A stretch of 64,000 nucleotides of DNA from Phoronis australis (lineage: Eukaryota > Phoronida > Phoronidae): positions 663,554 to 727,553 of the forward strand of contig NMRA01000025.1 in assembly GCA_002633005.1 (NCBI GenBank), in the 5' to 3' direction. The first letter of the stretch is position 1. Every line of letters starts with the position of its first letter. The notes under the pieces were generated by a model. The model saw only the letters and a program-made list of their open reading frames with translations, did no database searches and was not told the origin of the DNA. Positions 24,501 through 35,500 of the stretch are shown here, in pieces. The position numbers and the translations under genes are program-made.

Positions 24501-27500
24501 GACACCAAGCCTAGGCAAGCATTACTCACTCAAATGGGCCCAGGAAGACTTGGTGGACGAACAGAAGGAAGGAATCAAGATTCAGGAGCGTAGGAAGAGT
24601 GCAACCAACAACAATGCGATTAATCACAAGGACGAGGGGACCAGACTGTTGCAACAGGCTGAGTTGGTTGATTTAACAACAATTTCTGAAATATGCTTGT
24701 TTAAAAGTAGGCGGCAATATGCGCTTATTAAAATGATCGCATTTTGGTATATAACTGCTCATAAGGATACTTCATCGGCATACCTGGGTAGTGTCTCCCA
24801 CACCTGTAAATGAACTCACCTAAAACATTGGCCACGCTTGCGCATTCGTCAAACTTTGTAAGGAGATTTGAACTCATTCCAAATTTTGAGGTGTTTATGA
24901 TGGCTATGGTACATAGCTTTGAGCTGTATTTACTTATTATCTGCTGTTTAGGCTAAGTAGGGTTCAGGATTCTTTTAAAAAGGAATGCAAGGATGATTTA
25001 AAAGCCCAAGGCATGCTTTCTTTGATAAAGACCTACTCTATCCTGTGTTTTAGTTAACATACAGGTCCTTTGATTAATAGTTTCGGCTCCGATCAGCAGC
25101 CATCTTCCGAAGTTGTTGGACGTTAGGTGGCGTGGTGATGAGGCTGTTCCAAATTTTAGACAACTTATACCCTCCATCATCCCTATTCATGACTGAGTCA
25201 CTTTTTCTGACCCAGATAGACTCTTTTATCTGTCTAGATCTTAAATTATTTTCCGACCCAACAGGACGAGCATCATCCCAGTCAATTACATGATTAAAGC
25301 CAAGAGCATGATCAGTCACTACAGATTTGTTAATAGTCCTCTGAGACCATCTCCTCTCTGAACGTGTTGAGATGATTTTAATTCGTTAATTTCTGTATTT
25401 CAGAGATGACTCTGAAGAATCTCCATTTGGCCCACTGACACAGAGGCTTGTGTCGGCATTGATTGAAGAGAATATAATGACCCCTGTGGACGAGTCGTCA
25501 ATGGCCGAGATCATAGGAAGTGGTATGTTGTTTGGAAGCAGATCTAGTTTTTTGTCAAGCATTTTTTTATCAGGGTAAAGAAACACCGAGAATGAGTCAC
25601 CGAAATTTCAGGCCCAGTCCCCGATCTCTGGCCACTGGTTAGGGCTGTTACAGCAAAATCTGTATGGGAGGGGGGAAGGCACTTTTATTTCGTACCCACC
25701 GCCCATATTTTTCATTTATTTCTCCAACCCATGACCCATAACTTTTTAATTATTTTAATAGGTTAAAATATAAAATCCAACACTTGCAAACATATTGCCT
25801 CCAGGAGGACCTGTTAAGAACTTAGATGATTGACAGAGAAGAACTCGTTGTCTTGTCCAATATTGTCAAAAACTAAAGTAGCTTGTGAGCAATACTTTTG
25901 GCAGCCACCAGGTGTCTCTGTTCACAATGTGTATAATTTCAATGAACATTTTTTCAATTATAAGGATCTATGAATCTCAAACTGTCTCCACGAACTCTTT
26001 TATACTTCTATGTCAAGTGAATATTGGAACTTGTTTTTCTTACTCCTCATACTTTTTATTTAAAAATCATCAATTTTCTTATATGTGTTAACACCAGTTT
26101 AGTGTTGCATAACTTTTCAATTCAATAGGACTGCAGACAAACAGTTGGCTTAACTCAAGTTGCCCATGACTTGATTAATGGCTTAGTGAACATATTGCAC
26201 TCTGTTCACTGGCAATATGGGCTTTTTTGTATAGGGATAAGTTAGGATATATGCCAATTGCATTTTTTTTGAGTTTTGACAGCTGAAGTAACCAACCTGT
26301 CAACATTAACAGGTCAAAAAATACCACCCATTTTTAATGCATCACTTCTTAGAGGAACGACCACCCATAATTTAAGTTTTTTTCTGAAGACCACCACCCA
26401 TGAATTTTTATTTCTACTGCCGTCCCCCCCCCACACGGATGGATTTTACTGGAACAGCCCTTATGTAGTTTAGGGACTTTTGACGTCTGATTTTCTAGCT
26501 TGTTAATCGCGCCATAGAATTTCATCTTGGGGCCAAACTTTCCAGACTCCAAATCTTGCCACTGGATCGTTTCTCTTCCTTATGCATTCTTCAGCATTCC
26601 GGTATGAGTGCATTCTTATGCATTCCGGTATGAGTGCATTCTTATGCATTCCGGTATGAGTGCATTCTTATGCATTCCGGTATGAGTGCATTCTTATGCA
26701 TTCCGGTATGAGTGCATTCTTATGCATTCCGGTATGAGTGCATTCTCATGTTCTCCATAGTTATGTTGATTATATAGAGTGTAAAAGATGGGTGTCTCTG
26801 TAAAACTTGTTATTAATAAGTTAAAATGTCAAGATGAACAAGGCATAACCTAATACCTTTCTCCAGGTACTCAGCTCCATCTGGCAATTTTAAGTTAATA
26901 GATTTTACAGACTCACTTGTCTTATACGCTTCATATTTTGTCTATCCTACCAAATCAGTAACTGCCACTTTTTACCAGCTTTATTGTCTACATTGCTCGT
27001 GCCGAGTATTCACTCTGGTTTTTGTCTTAGATCCTGGTGAGAACATTGCCAGCCTCACTCCACGACAGTTGGCAAAGCAGCTGAACGTGGGTAACGCAGC
27101 TAGTCTGGAGAGAAGGATAAAGAGAGAGTTAGAAGAGCAAGGTAGGGTGGCGTGTTAGCAATTTATTACTGTGTGTGGCTCAAGGAATTTACATGTTCAC
27201 TCCAATGGTTTAGCACATGAGGGAAAGGTTTCATTGGTTTAAAGTTTGACTAGACTACTGTATCGCCTCAAGTAGTCATTGAGAAACGGGCAATGGTCAC
27301 TTACAGGGAGTCTCACTTTTTAGAACCAGCTTAATGCCTGTTATTCAGTGGGAAAAAATGGTTCTCAAAATGCAGAAACACTAAAGTGACTTTAACTGAG
27401 AAAGGTGTATTTGACCATAAGGAGTGTAATAAAACCATTTTCATTTAGAAAGATTTGTCCAGGTGGAGACCCTAGATCTTATCCAAATTTCTGGGATTTC

Positions 27501-29226
27501 TTTATTTCACACAAGTGATTAGTTTTTAAAAAATAACTACTAAATCTGATACGAGAACCTGACATCTGTCCTTGTTTACAGGTATCCTTGACAACGAAGA
27601 CCACGTGACGCCTGACCCTGACGACGAGGTGTTGACGGAGCTGCGACAGAAGCAACACGAGTTGAAGATACTTGGTCAGCACAACTTGGTAACGACCAAG
27701 AGGCTGCTCAAGTTAGCCAAGGACGAAATGACGCGGCAGGATATGCGGAAGAAACTGATAGCAGCTGACGCTGAGGTATGCTGCAATACGGTTATTACCT
27801 GCTACATTTTTATGATATGCAAGTGAATAGATTAGTCTTGGTGTGGGATGGGTTATGGTGATTCTTCTATATTGTCAAAAGTTCTTCAGTTTTGGACAAA
27901 AAGTTAATTGTTGAATTATTTTTGAAAAGCTAAAATTCATTGCTCTAGGTACTAAATATTTATGAAATCTTGTTTGATGACAGTCACAGTGTACAAACCA
28001 TCCTACATATTCTTTATAATTAATTTTTGATTTGAAATTTGACAAAATAGAGTTCCACTTGTTTGCCATATTGAGTATGGAATTGAAGAATTTTTACTGT
28101 AATTTATACAAAATTCTCTATTACACATGCACTTTGCACGCACTATCGGAAAAAATACGGGCGCATGATGAGCATCGTAGAATTTACGAAATCTAAATTA
28201 TTACAATGTATTAATTTAAGGGAGAATTCTCATAGGTTTGTCTATACTTGGAACCTCTCGCGTTGTATTAGTAACGGGAAAAGTTGAGCTAAGGGGTTGT
28301 AGAGACTGATTCCATGTATTTGGTGACCACTGCCCCATTCCTCTTAAAGATGTATTTACATGTTCCTAACTATGCCAAAGTATTGCAGGAACTAAACGAA
28401 AATGCTATTTTAACATAATCTACGCTTAACAAAGTGCAGTTGTATTCATTGACAACTTGTAAATGTGAAACAAAAATTTGTGCAAATGATAAGCTATCGA
28501 CGTACCTCGGGGGACCCGCATCATGCAGTGTTATTCCCCAACACCACATCACGATACTTACTGGGCACGGTTGAGTGATTTGCGGCGTATCATTTTTGCA
28601 AAAAAAATTGTTCGTAAAAAAGTTGGCAATTTTGAATGTACTTCATATTCACACCATCTCTATAGGTTGTGTTTCTAACTAATTTGACCAAGCAATTACA
28701 TAGATAAGTGCAAGTTCCACTTTAAGCTGATGTGGAGATACGCTTACTGCGTATGACAATGCTTCAAATTCAAAGTAGGACTCAAGTACTTGGTGCTTCT
28801 TATCCATTGCCTTGCTCTGGAAATTTCGTTTTTGGTTTTATTGTAATTATATCTGGAGCATTTGTTTTGTGAAGAATAAGTCAGGGTAGGAGGTAAATTG
28901 GCATCTTACACTGAAATGAACAGTAGCAATTGGTTCATGTAGCATCATGCATAGAGTGTGTTAGGGCCTTCTAGAAACTGGCTTACCAAAAAGCTGAAAT
29001 GTTATGAGTACACTTGCTAGCATGTAACAATGACATTTCCAGATTGCAAATTTTAATTTTGGGATCTAGTTGGTAATTGTTCTGCCATTATCAACAGGTC
29101 ATGGATGCCTACAGAAGGATACAGTCATCTCGGCAGAAGAAGAAACCCCCGACAAAGAAGGAGAGGGATATGTTAACAAAGGCTATCAAGGAACGGGAAC
29201 AGATCTTAAAGGCACTCAATACGTAG
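18522..29226 (+). CDS. TADA3: Transcriptional adapter 3 (ADA3), SAGA/ATAC histone acetyltransferase subunit
   Basis: Nuclear coactivator that links ADA2 and GCN5 in the SAGA and ATAC acetyltransferase modules. Nine coding exons: 18522-18630, 19459-19622, 20101-20241, 20851-21002, 24471-24662, 25404-25522, 27031-27141, 27582-27775, 29098-29226 (TAG). All phases close to 436 residues (human 432). Conserved blocks run in family order: DDCPLSFPELEVVDHKQACP; RMRLLEAEIQILSDWQ; the basic GPGRPKSKGKQ; DKFWSFLEPYC; LGKHYSLKWAQEDLVDEQK; PFGPLTQRLVSALIEENI; SLERRIKRELEEQGIL; the helical DEVLTELRQKQHELK; and the ending VMDAYRRIQSSRQKKKPPTK..KEREQILKAL. The start is the first Met of MMKGKGKR; an upstream in-frame reading from 18354 is less family-like. 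The exon 5 donor (24662/24663) was chosen because it alone restores the frame. Introns contain a SINE, a Helentron-like copy, a GIY-YIG relic and a minisatellite. Confidence 0.95.
19650..19770 (+). repeat. Hairpin repeat of the GAGAACCAGT family, diverged copy
   Basis: Has GAGAGCCAGTTTT and AACTGGTTATCAAAATGCAG arms and the family flank GTGACTATTACCC. It lies just after TADA3 exon 2. Confidence 0.5.
20392..20631 (+). mobile_element. tRNA-derived SINE with 12-bp target-site duplication
   Basis: Flanked by AGTAGCCATTAG at 20380-20391 and 20632-20643. The head has an A-box-like TGGCCTGGTTGATAAGTG and the B box GGTTCAAGTCC. The body (CCCTTGAGCCAGGTTTCTAG, AATAAGGCATAAAAATATTT, CCAGGTGATCAGTGCAAT) recurs at 44700-44880. 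Inserted in TADA3 intron 3. Confidence 0.85.
21459..23012. repeat. Inverted repeat of about 205-bp arms around a Helentron-like copy
   Basis: Left arm 21459-21663 and right arm 22809-23012 are inverse copies with few differences (for example TTCATACTTTCTGAACAAAG left, CTTTGTTCAGAAAGTATGAA right). The right arm starts exactly where the Helentron-like copy C ends. The apparent ORFs in the arms are shared because of the repeat, not because they encode a protein. Confidence 0.85.
21871..22808 (+). mobile_element. Helentron/HINE-like element, 5'-truncated (copy C)
   Basis: Nearly identical to the second half of copy B. It starts abruptly at GGCACATATGTTCC and ends with the GTGGGCGCAT, CAACGCTCCGCGTTA hairpin and CTCTTGT end. 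It lies between the arms of a separate inverted repeat (21459-21663 and 22809-23012) in a TADA3 intron. Confidence 0.75.
24108..24282. repeat. Small MITE-like inverted repeat
   Basis: TTTCCCAAACGAAAA at the left end pairs with TTGTTTTTGGGAAA at the right; AAAGTCAG and CTGACTTT pair further in. Inside TADA3 intron 4. Confidence 0.45.
25050..25370 (-). pseudogene. Decayed retroelement C-terminus resembling GIY-YIG-type reverse transcriptases
   Basis: The minus strand reads DHALGFNHVIDWDDARPVGS, then LRSRQIKESIWVRKS, VMNRDDGGYKLSKIWNSLI. This H..DW..(R/K)..ESIW(V)R..VMNRD-GGY-LS pattern is the usual tail of reverse transcriptases that carry a GIY-YIG nuclease (Penelope-like and relatives). The GIY-YIG core itself and the reverse transcriptase are missing, so it is a 5'-truncated dead copy inside TADA3 intron 5. 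Confidence 0.65.
26595..26750 (+). repeat. 26-bp minisatellite, exactly 6 copies
   Basis: Unit CATTCCGGTATGAGTGCATT plus CTTATG; copies start at 26595, 26621, 26647, 26673, 26699 and 26725, almost identical, in TADA3 intron 6. Confidence 0.95.
27317..27372 (+). repeat. Hairpin repeat of the GAGAACCAGT family
   Basis: TAGAACCAGCTTAATGCC, TTATTCAGTGGG and ATGGTTCTCAAAATGCAG match the copy at 60778-60833. In TADA3 intron 7. Confidence 0.65.
28379..28540 (+). repeat. Dispersed repeat, copy 2 (partner at 18180-18345)
   Basis: Direct-orientation relative of 18180-18345, about 85-90% alike by eye over 130 bases, in TADA3 intron 8. Confidence 0.65.
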
Positions 29227-29520
29227 ATGTCTTGTGCCATGTATAGACTCGTGTGTTTAGGGGGAGGAGCTGAGGCTCTACGTAGATGACTTGTGCCGTG
29301 TATAAACTTGTCTGTAGGGAGTTACAACAGTACTGTGTGCCATTTGTGGACTTGTATGTAGGAGGTGGGAACAGTACTGAAAGGCACTTGTACAAGGGTT
29401 ACTTGTACCACGTGTGGATGTATGTATAGAATTAGAGAAGCAGAATCTTGAAGGCTCTTAATAGAGAGAGGTTTTGTGCCATTTGTTGACTTGTCTTCTG
29501 AGGCTGAGAAATGTTTGCAG
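29227..29520 (+). repeat. Degenerate tandem repeat in the TADA3 3' UTR
   Basis: Imperfect units of about 60-100 bases recur directly after the stop codon. Each has a GGCACT/GGCTCT start, an ACGTAGATG- or CTTGTGCC-like middle (ACTTGTGCCGTGTATA, GTGTGCCATTTGTGGAC, TTTTGTGCCATTTGTTGAC) and a GACTTGT..GTAGG end. The last codons of TADA3 (GGCACTCAATACGTAG) look like the first unit. Confidence 0.6.
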
Positions 29521-30171
29521 AGGGGAATGGGTCCTCATAGTGGAATGGGTCTTCACATGGGAACAGGAATAGGATGAGTTTCATAGAAGAGTGGAAACTG
29601 GGTGTGCAGACACCGTGTTCGGCGACTCTGTTACTCCTGCGGAAATGATTTTATTGTAGATTTTACGAGTACTGAGTTTGTATGGTTGTTTAATGTTGAA
29701 CACTAATATGAAATTACGGAATTGGTTCCAAAGGCACAGTGTGATGGAATATCTGTTTTGACATTGACGCTCCAAGCTTGAGACTTGGAAGCTGGTGAGA
29801 GTGTTGGAATGGATAATTATTGTTCCAGGCAAGGTGCAAAATGCCAGATGTTTAAGGTACTGCGTAGATATGGAATGTGTGTTGTACACTAAGACAGAGT
29901 CTTTAGCCGAGAAATTACTTGTATGGCAAAATCTCACCGATTTCGAACAAAAACGATTCCCAGAAATGATATTTTTTCATTTTTCAAGGGCGAATATGAT
30001 TGTTGTGAATGTCTCTTGAAATATTGTGCGATGGTATTTTTTTTTTATGGAACTTCAAGATGGTGAAGAATTTGTTTGGTTCTACATTTCTTTCATGAAT
30101 TACTTAATGAAGAAAAATTTCTTTTATCTGCCATACTGTGTCCTAAATTGGGGAGAGATCACCATAATTCC

Positions 30172-30202
30172 AATAAAATCGAGACCAGTTTTATTTAATA
30201 AA
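30172..30202 (+). terminator. Candidate poly(A) signals of TADA3
   Basis: Two AATAAA hexamers (30172-30177 and 30197-30202) lie about 0.95 kb after the TADA3 stop; a third is near 30455. Which one is used cannot be told from sequence. Confidence 0.35.
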
Positions 30203-30499
30203 TTGTCAAAGTCAAAAATGTTCTTACTGAAGGCATGCTTATAGTACCTTCAAGTAGAGATATTTCTTTTTAGTAGCCACTGTAAATCTTAAAGCTTAAA
30301 TCTGATAATTTGAAGATTTTAATACAGGATGCCTAAGTTTGTGTTTACAATTTGAATACTTAGATACAGTGGAGGATTTTAAATTAGTACCCTGTGAACC
30401 ACACAAAGAGATTGAACTGCTGTTTATTTTAATGTCTTCGTGTCAACAAATTGTAAATAAACTGTACAAGAACAAGAAGTAATGATTTATTTATTTATT

Positions 30500-32505
30500 C
30501 AGCAGTATTCCATAACAAAATTAACAAGAACATGTCTGTGCAATTTATTCTAATAAGGTAATTAAAATTACCTGTGTGCTTGCAAACTTAACATTGTTCA
30601 CAATGAGTACAGTGTAAAACAGAAAGTCCACTGTGGGAGAGTCGGTAGAAAGTAGTTAACTTTGATGAACTAAGTGCTTTGCATTCAACTTGGCACTTGA
30701 TAGAAAGCCATGAACTGAAAGTATGTCAGCATCCATATGCACTGACTCATTGTGAACCATTACCGTGTTAAATAGCCCCATGCAGCGCCATCTTTTGGAA
30801 GCTATTGTTGACCACTAACAGAGTGGACTTGATGAGTTGCATTAACAGTAGGATTGACCACCACCGATTTGATTAATTCTTGTTCGAAATCACCAATTTC
30901 ACCGCTGTGGGACTTTAATAGAAAAATGATCAGTGACTATTCATTAATTGGCATATTGACAGCATTAACTTAAAGCTCAAAAGTTTTGCAAGATGTCAAC
31001 CGGAAATGTTTTCTTACTCTCTTGATTTGACAACTGGGCATATTTTCCAGTGGGTCCACGTGAACAAACAGTGCATGACCAGCTCCATGTATATATTAGA
31101 ATACATGCTACCTTGTAATCATCCAGCAAACCAAAATGTGTTGTAAAATTACAAATGATTATTTGTTGAAACTTTCGATATGCAAACATTACAGTTTACA
31201 CAAACACAGGAGACTAAGGTACACATAACTTTAATGTACGCATTGAACGGCACTGGCTAAGACTACGCAAGTTGCTCAACTAAAAATTGGAATTGTCATT
31301 CCTGGGTTTACAATTTACTAGGAATAAACATTCACATATTAATTATATTCTCATCATGTGCTAAGAAAGCAGGAAGACCTCGGGTTATTTGTAAACACGG
31401 GGTACAGTAGTTTTCAAAAAAAGTTGAACTTGGCTTTGAAACCCCAAAAGGGGAAAGTAACATTAAATGATTTGAAAAGTAACTGGGAATTTTCAGGCTT
31501 TGAATCTTAACCAATTTTTGACAACAATGATTTTTTCAACGTTTTTAATGCAATCTACACATCAATCAACACAGCATAAACTAAGATTACACCTGATATA
31601 GGAGATTAATTCAGTCTATTTTAAAAGTTTTAAAAGCCTTTTAAAATAGACTGAATTAATGTTAACACACGAACTTTGGCATGTACTCAGCAGTTTGTCT
31701 TATTTTAAAACTGATTGTCATTATGCAGAAATAAACTTGAAAGGTTTTGAACATTCACAACTAAAACCCAGTTGGCCCACCATTGTTTTCAACATTTTGG
31801 TTAAAACCAAATGAATAATAGTGGGAAAATAACATATTCTGATCCAAATTGTGAAAAAAATCAACTCTGACATTTCCCAGACTAATTAAAGAGGTGCTTT
31901 TTCATACACAGTATATGATAGGAACACAATAATGAAAAAGTGATCATTTTGTCCTTTTGAGCAACACCACTCATTCTTAAGGAAAAAATCATCTTCAAAG
32001 CACACTTTAAACTGACAATTGTGCACTAGACATCGGTATACAAGAGATTGAGCATTACAAATGATTGCCACTGTTCAGACATTTGAGCATGGATGTCAAA
32101 AAAGGATAAAAATGTTGCCAACACATTTAATAAAGAGACTTTTATGACTTGCTACATTCTCAGCACTCCAGAAAAATATCAATCACATTGTTTGACTTCA
32201 TTCACAGCATGCAAACAAGTACACCTAGCAATTTTACAACCCAAAAGGTTTTCTCAAACCAAATACTACAAGTCATTTTTACATGTGGTAAGTGGTTTCT
32301 CAATTAAACAAAAAAGTTTCAAGACATATGAGAATGTATAATTTAACAGAAAATCAGATTTTTCAAACGAATACATCAATATCTTGTAATTAAAACAAAG
32401 GCAAATATCTCAATTTAATTTGTGTGTGCTACCAGTAGAAGTAGCAAAGCATGAGGACATCACTCAATAACCTTTATCATAGTTAAAGGTGAGGATGGAT
32501 ACACA
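30500..32505. other. Intergenic DNA between TADA3 and LRRC72
   Basis: AT-rich. Apart from the hairpin at 31605-31660, I see no gene, recognisable repeat or RNA. It probably includes the LRRC72 3' UTR next to 32505. Confidence 0.5.
31605..31660. repeat. Perfect 23-bp hairpin
   Basis: The left arm 31605-31627 (starting ATTAATTCAGTCTATTTTAA) and right arm 31638-31660 are exact reverse complements with a 10-base loop. Intergenic, between TADA3 and LRRC72; could be a tiny MITE or a young palindrome. Confidence 0.8.
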
Positions 32506-35500
32506 TCATCTAAACTGTATAGTTATCACTTCAGGAGATTCAAATTGTTCATCAGCCAATCGCCTCTCATCTTTCCTGGGCACTTTTGACCAATCAAAAT
32601 GTGTGAACTGCATCTTGGAGTGTTTGTTCAGCCTGTCTACAGCTGCATCTTCACTTTTTTCATACTTGGGACTGTAATATACAACAAATGTCACTAAGTC
32701 TCTACATACAGTGTAAACACACATCTTAGGTCAGAAAAAAAAAGTTTAAGGCAGAAAAGACTTTATTCAATGCTGACAGAAGACATCTGTATAATGGCTT
32801 CAGTATATTTTGGACAAAAAAGTAAATTTAAGAGAGGTTAAACTAATCATAATGGTTGTGTTAATAATTTTATAATTATCTTGTCAAACCATTGAAAAGT
32901 TTCACAAATAAATCAATCAAGCACCAAAAAGAAAAAATTGAAACTCGAACTATCAAAAAAGGAAAGTTCAAAAGAACATTGATGGACATTGAAAATATCT
33001 TACATTAGCATTTGATAGTAAGTAAAGACAAATGGTAATGTTTACCTATTTCTGTAAAAATTGTTGCATATTTCTGTGTCATCTGAAACAACGAAAGAAA
33101 GAGCATGTGAGCATGGCATACAAAATATGACAAAAAAAAAGAAAGTCACAGCAGGTTTTTTATTGGTATTAATCATAAAGTAGAATTGTTTGTTAAAACG
33201 CACATTGCCCAAAAACTGCCAGAAGGCATTGCATGTGAGCATGATTCATTTTCAGGTACAGTTATTAATAAAATAAGGTGGTGCCATTCCCATGCATACA
33301 GATCACGTGACAGTTCACATGCATACAGATCACGTGATGGTTCACATGCCTACTTTCAAAACAAAGTGTAGCCAAACAGTAGGACTTATATGCAAAGTTT
33401 GATCCACAGGAACTGTTGTGTTGATTCAGAAGTGTCAGTATATTTTTGGGACACCCTGTACATGAACACTCATTGCAATTGGTTAGCAGCAGTCACTGAT
33501 AAGAACTACTGTCATTACCAATGTAACCATGACAACAGCCTTAAGAGGAAGAAAGTGACACTAAGATGAAGAAAAGTCATGATAGAGGGATTGACGTTGC
33601 CCTGTGAAAACACAAGAAAACTAATTGACGAGTTCCGATGAAATCCTTGGAAGAACAGGGATTAAAGGGCCAGAATACCTAGTGCGCCCCCTGTCAACCA
33701 CTACATGAACTGTTATGAAATCCACCTCATCTTGTTCCTTACTCAAAGCAGAAAGAATTTCTAGGCTTGAGACAACAGTCATTGGTTGCTTCATACCAGA
33801 CCCATTAAGTAGCTTGTCATGTGAGTGGCTTGTTTCAATCAAAAAGGACAGTATGGCCATCAGGAGACTGCCACACAATTTGTTGCAACCAATTTTAATT
33901 CAAGCATAAGAATAAAAATGATATCAAGAAAATTGGTGTTTTAACACCAGAATACTGTGTACAATGGTTTGAACTTCCAATATATTAGCAGAAGCATATC
34001 GGACTAATTAATACCTAAAATTGTCGTAGTCTTCTGACGTAGAGGTCCTGAGTAGTACAACGATGGGGGTCCCTGTGATCGCCTCATGAAAGCGATCGTG
34101 TCCCGCACAGCTTCGTTGACCTGGTCAAAAACTTTTCTCGCCTCTTGCCGCTCATCATAGGTGACCTCTGCACGGTCCAGTAACGTGACAGTAGGTATGT
34201 TGTGAATGATGTAAAGGCGATATCCAGTCTCCTTCGCTAACGGATTGTCAAACAAATCTGGAAATTGACGAGATAATAATTAGGTCAAATTCAGTTATTT
34301 TTAACACCATTTGAAAAAAATGGACAAATGCCGTGACTTATTTTGTACAACACAAATAAGATGCATGAAGAGCTATTTAAGACTAACAAGAGTTTTAACA
34401 GTCCATGACGGTGATATCCCGTTGCTCTCAACTTGTTCAATTTTATAGCCCAACAACAAGTTGGGAAGTTTACCCCGACCCGTAGCCAATATCTTACACG
34501 ACTGATTAACTTCATTCTGGCATATATAGGTTGGAGGGCCTGTGCTCTTTTGTTCAATAATTGCTCTAGTCTCCGATCAGATCGTATCTAGCCTGACTGA
34601 GCTGGGCTGATAAAAATGAAAGTTAAGTTATAACCACCAATAGCATTTCTGAATTCCTCATCAAATGCTGACCATGTTCCGTTTTTGAATCACCAAAATC
34701 GCCCAACTACTATAGACAATCTATTCTGTCCAAACGGATTACCAACGCCGCACTGGGTTTGACTGTGTTCATACGCGTTCGGTAATAGCGTGTAACCACC
34801 ATACGTTTCCTTTGAAGCCTGGGAGATAATTGGCCTGCTTGTTATCATACGAGACAAAAGACTGAGCTGGGCAATTAACAAAAGAGCCAGATGTTATCGC
34901 ACGTTCAGCACCCCTCATGTCTAGAAAAGTTACTGAACGACAGAACGTTGAAATGCTGTTTTGCCGAAGATGATCTTTTGTGGGTTGAGTCTGAAAGTGA
35001 ACAATCTTTTGTGTGTTTAGTCTGAAAGTGAATGCGAAAACAACTGAACATGTATGCATGTTGGGCTAAGTTCCTTCAGTTATTGCAATGCATAATTAAT
35101 GAAGGCCACATGGCTTTAATTTCGAAAATGTGACTCAAAGTTATTTATTAGTCATTTTTTCTGACTACTTACTCAATATTCGAAGATTTTTCATTTTCTT
35201 AAGTTCTCCAATGACTTGTTCCAGTTTTGTCAGCTGGTTATTTTGAAGGTGTAGAATTTCCAGTGATGTCAAGTGGGATATTGCATCTTTGATTTCTAGC
35301 AGTTCATTGTTGTTGAGGTAAAGTTCTGACAGGCGGAAGTTGTTCTTTAAAAACTCGACTCGTCTAAGCTGAAACAGAAACACTACATTTTAGTAACCAT
35401 GGCGACAGCAACTTTTATTTTTTCGTCATGATGATAAAATATATACACCCTGGTTAAAGCAAACAGGAATAACATGCCAGAGGTACATTTTTGTGTTTTT

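Noticed and set aside
26595-26750. CRISPR-like array
   Set aside because: The units are contiguous with no variable spacers and the genome is eukaryotic; it is a minisatellite.
32093-32341. Small open frame upstream of the LRRC72 stop
   Set aside because: AT-rich, no start context or homology signal; likely 3' UTR or spacer.
33621-33878. Extra LRRC72 exon in a minus-strand open frame of 85 residues
   Set aside because: Not needed for phase closure, no resemblance to LRRC72, and exon 33046-33082 joins both neighbours correctly.
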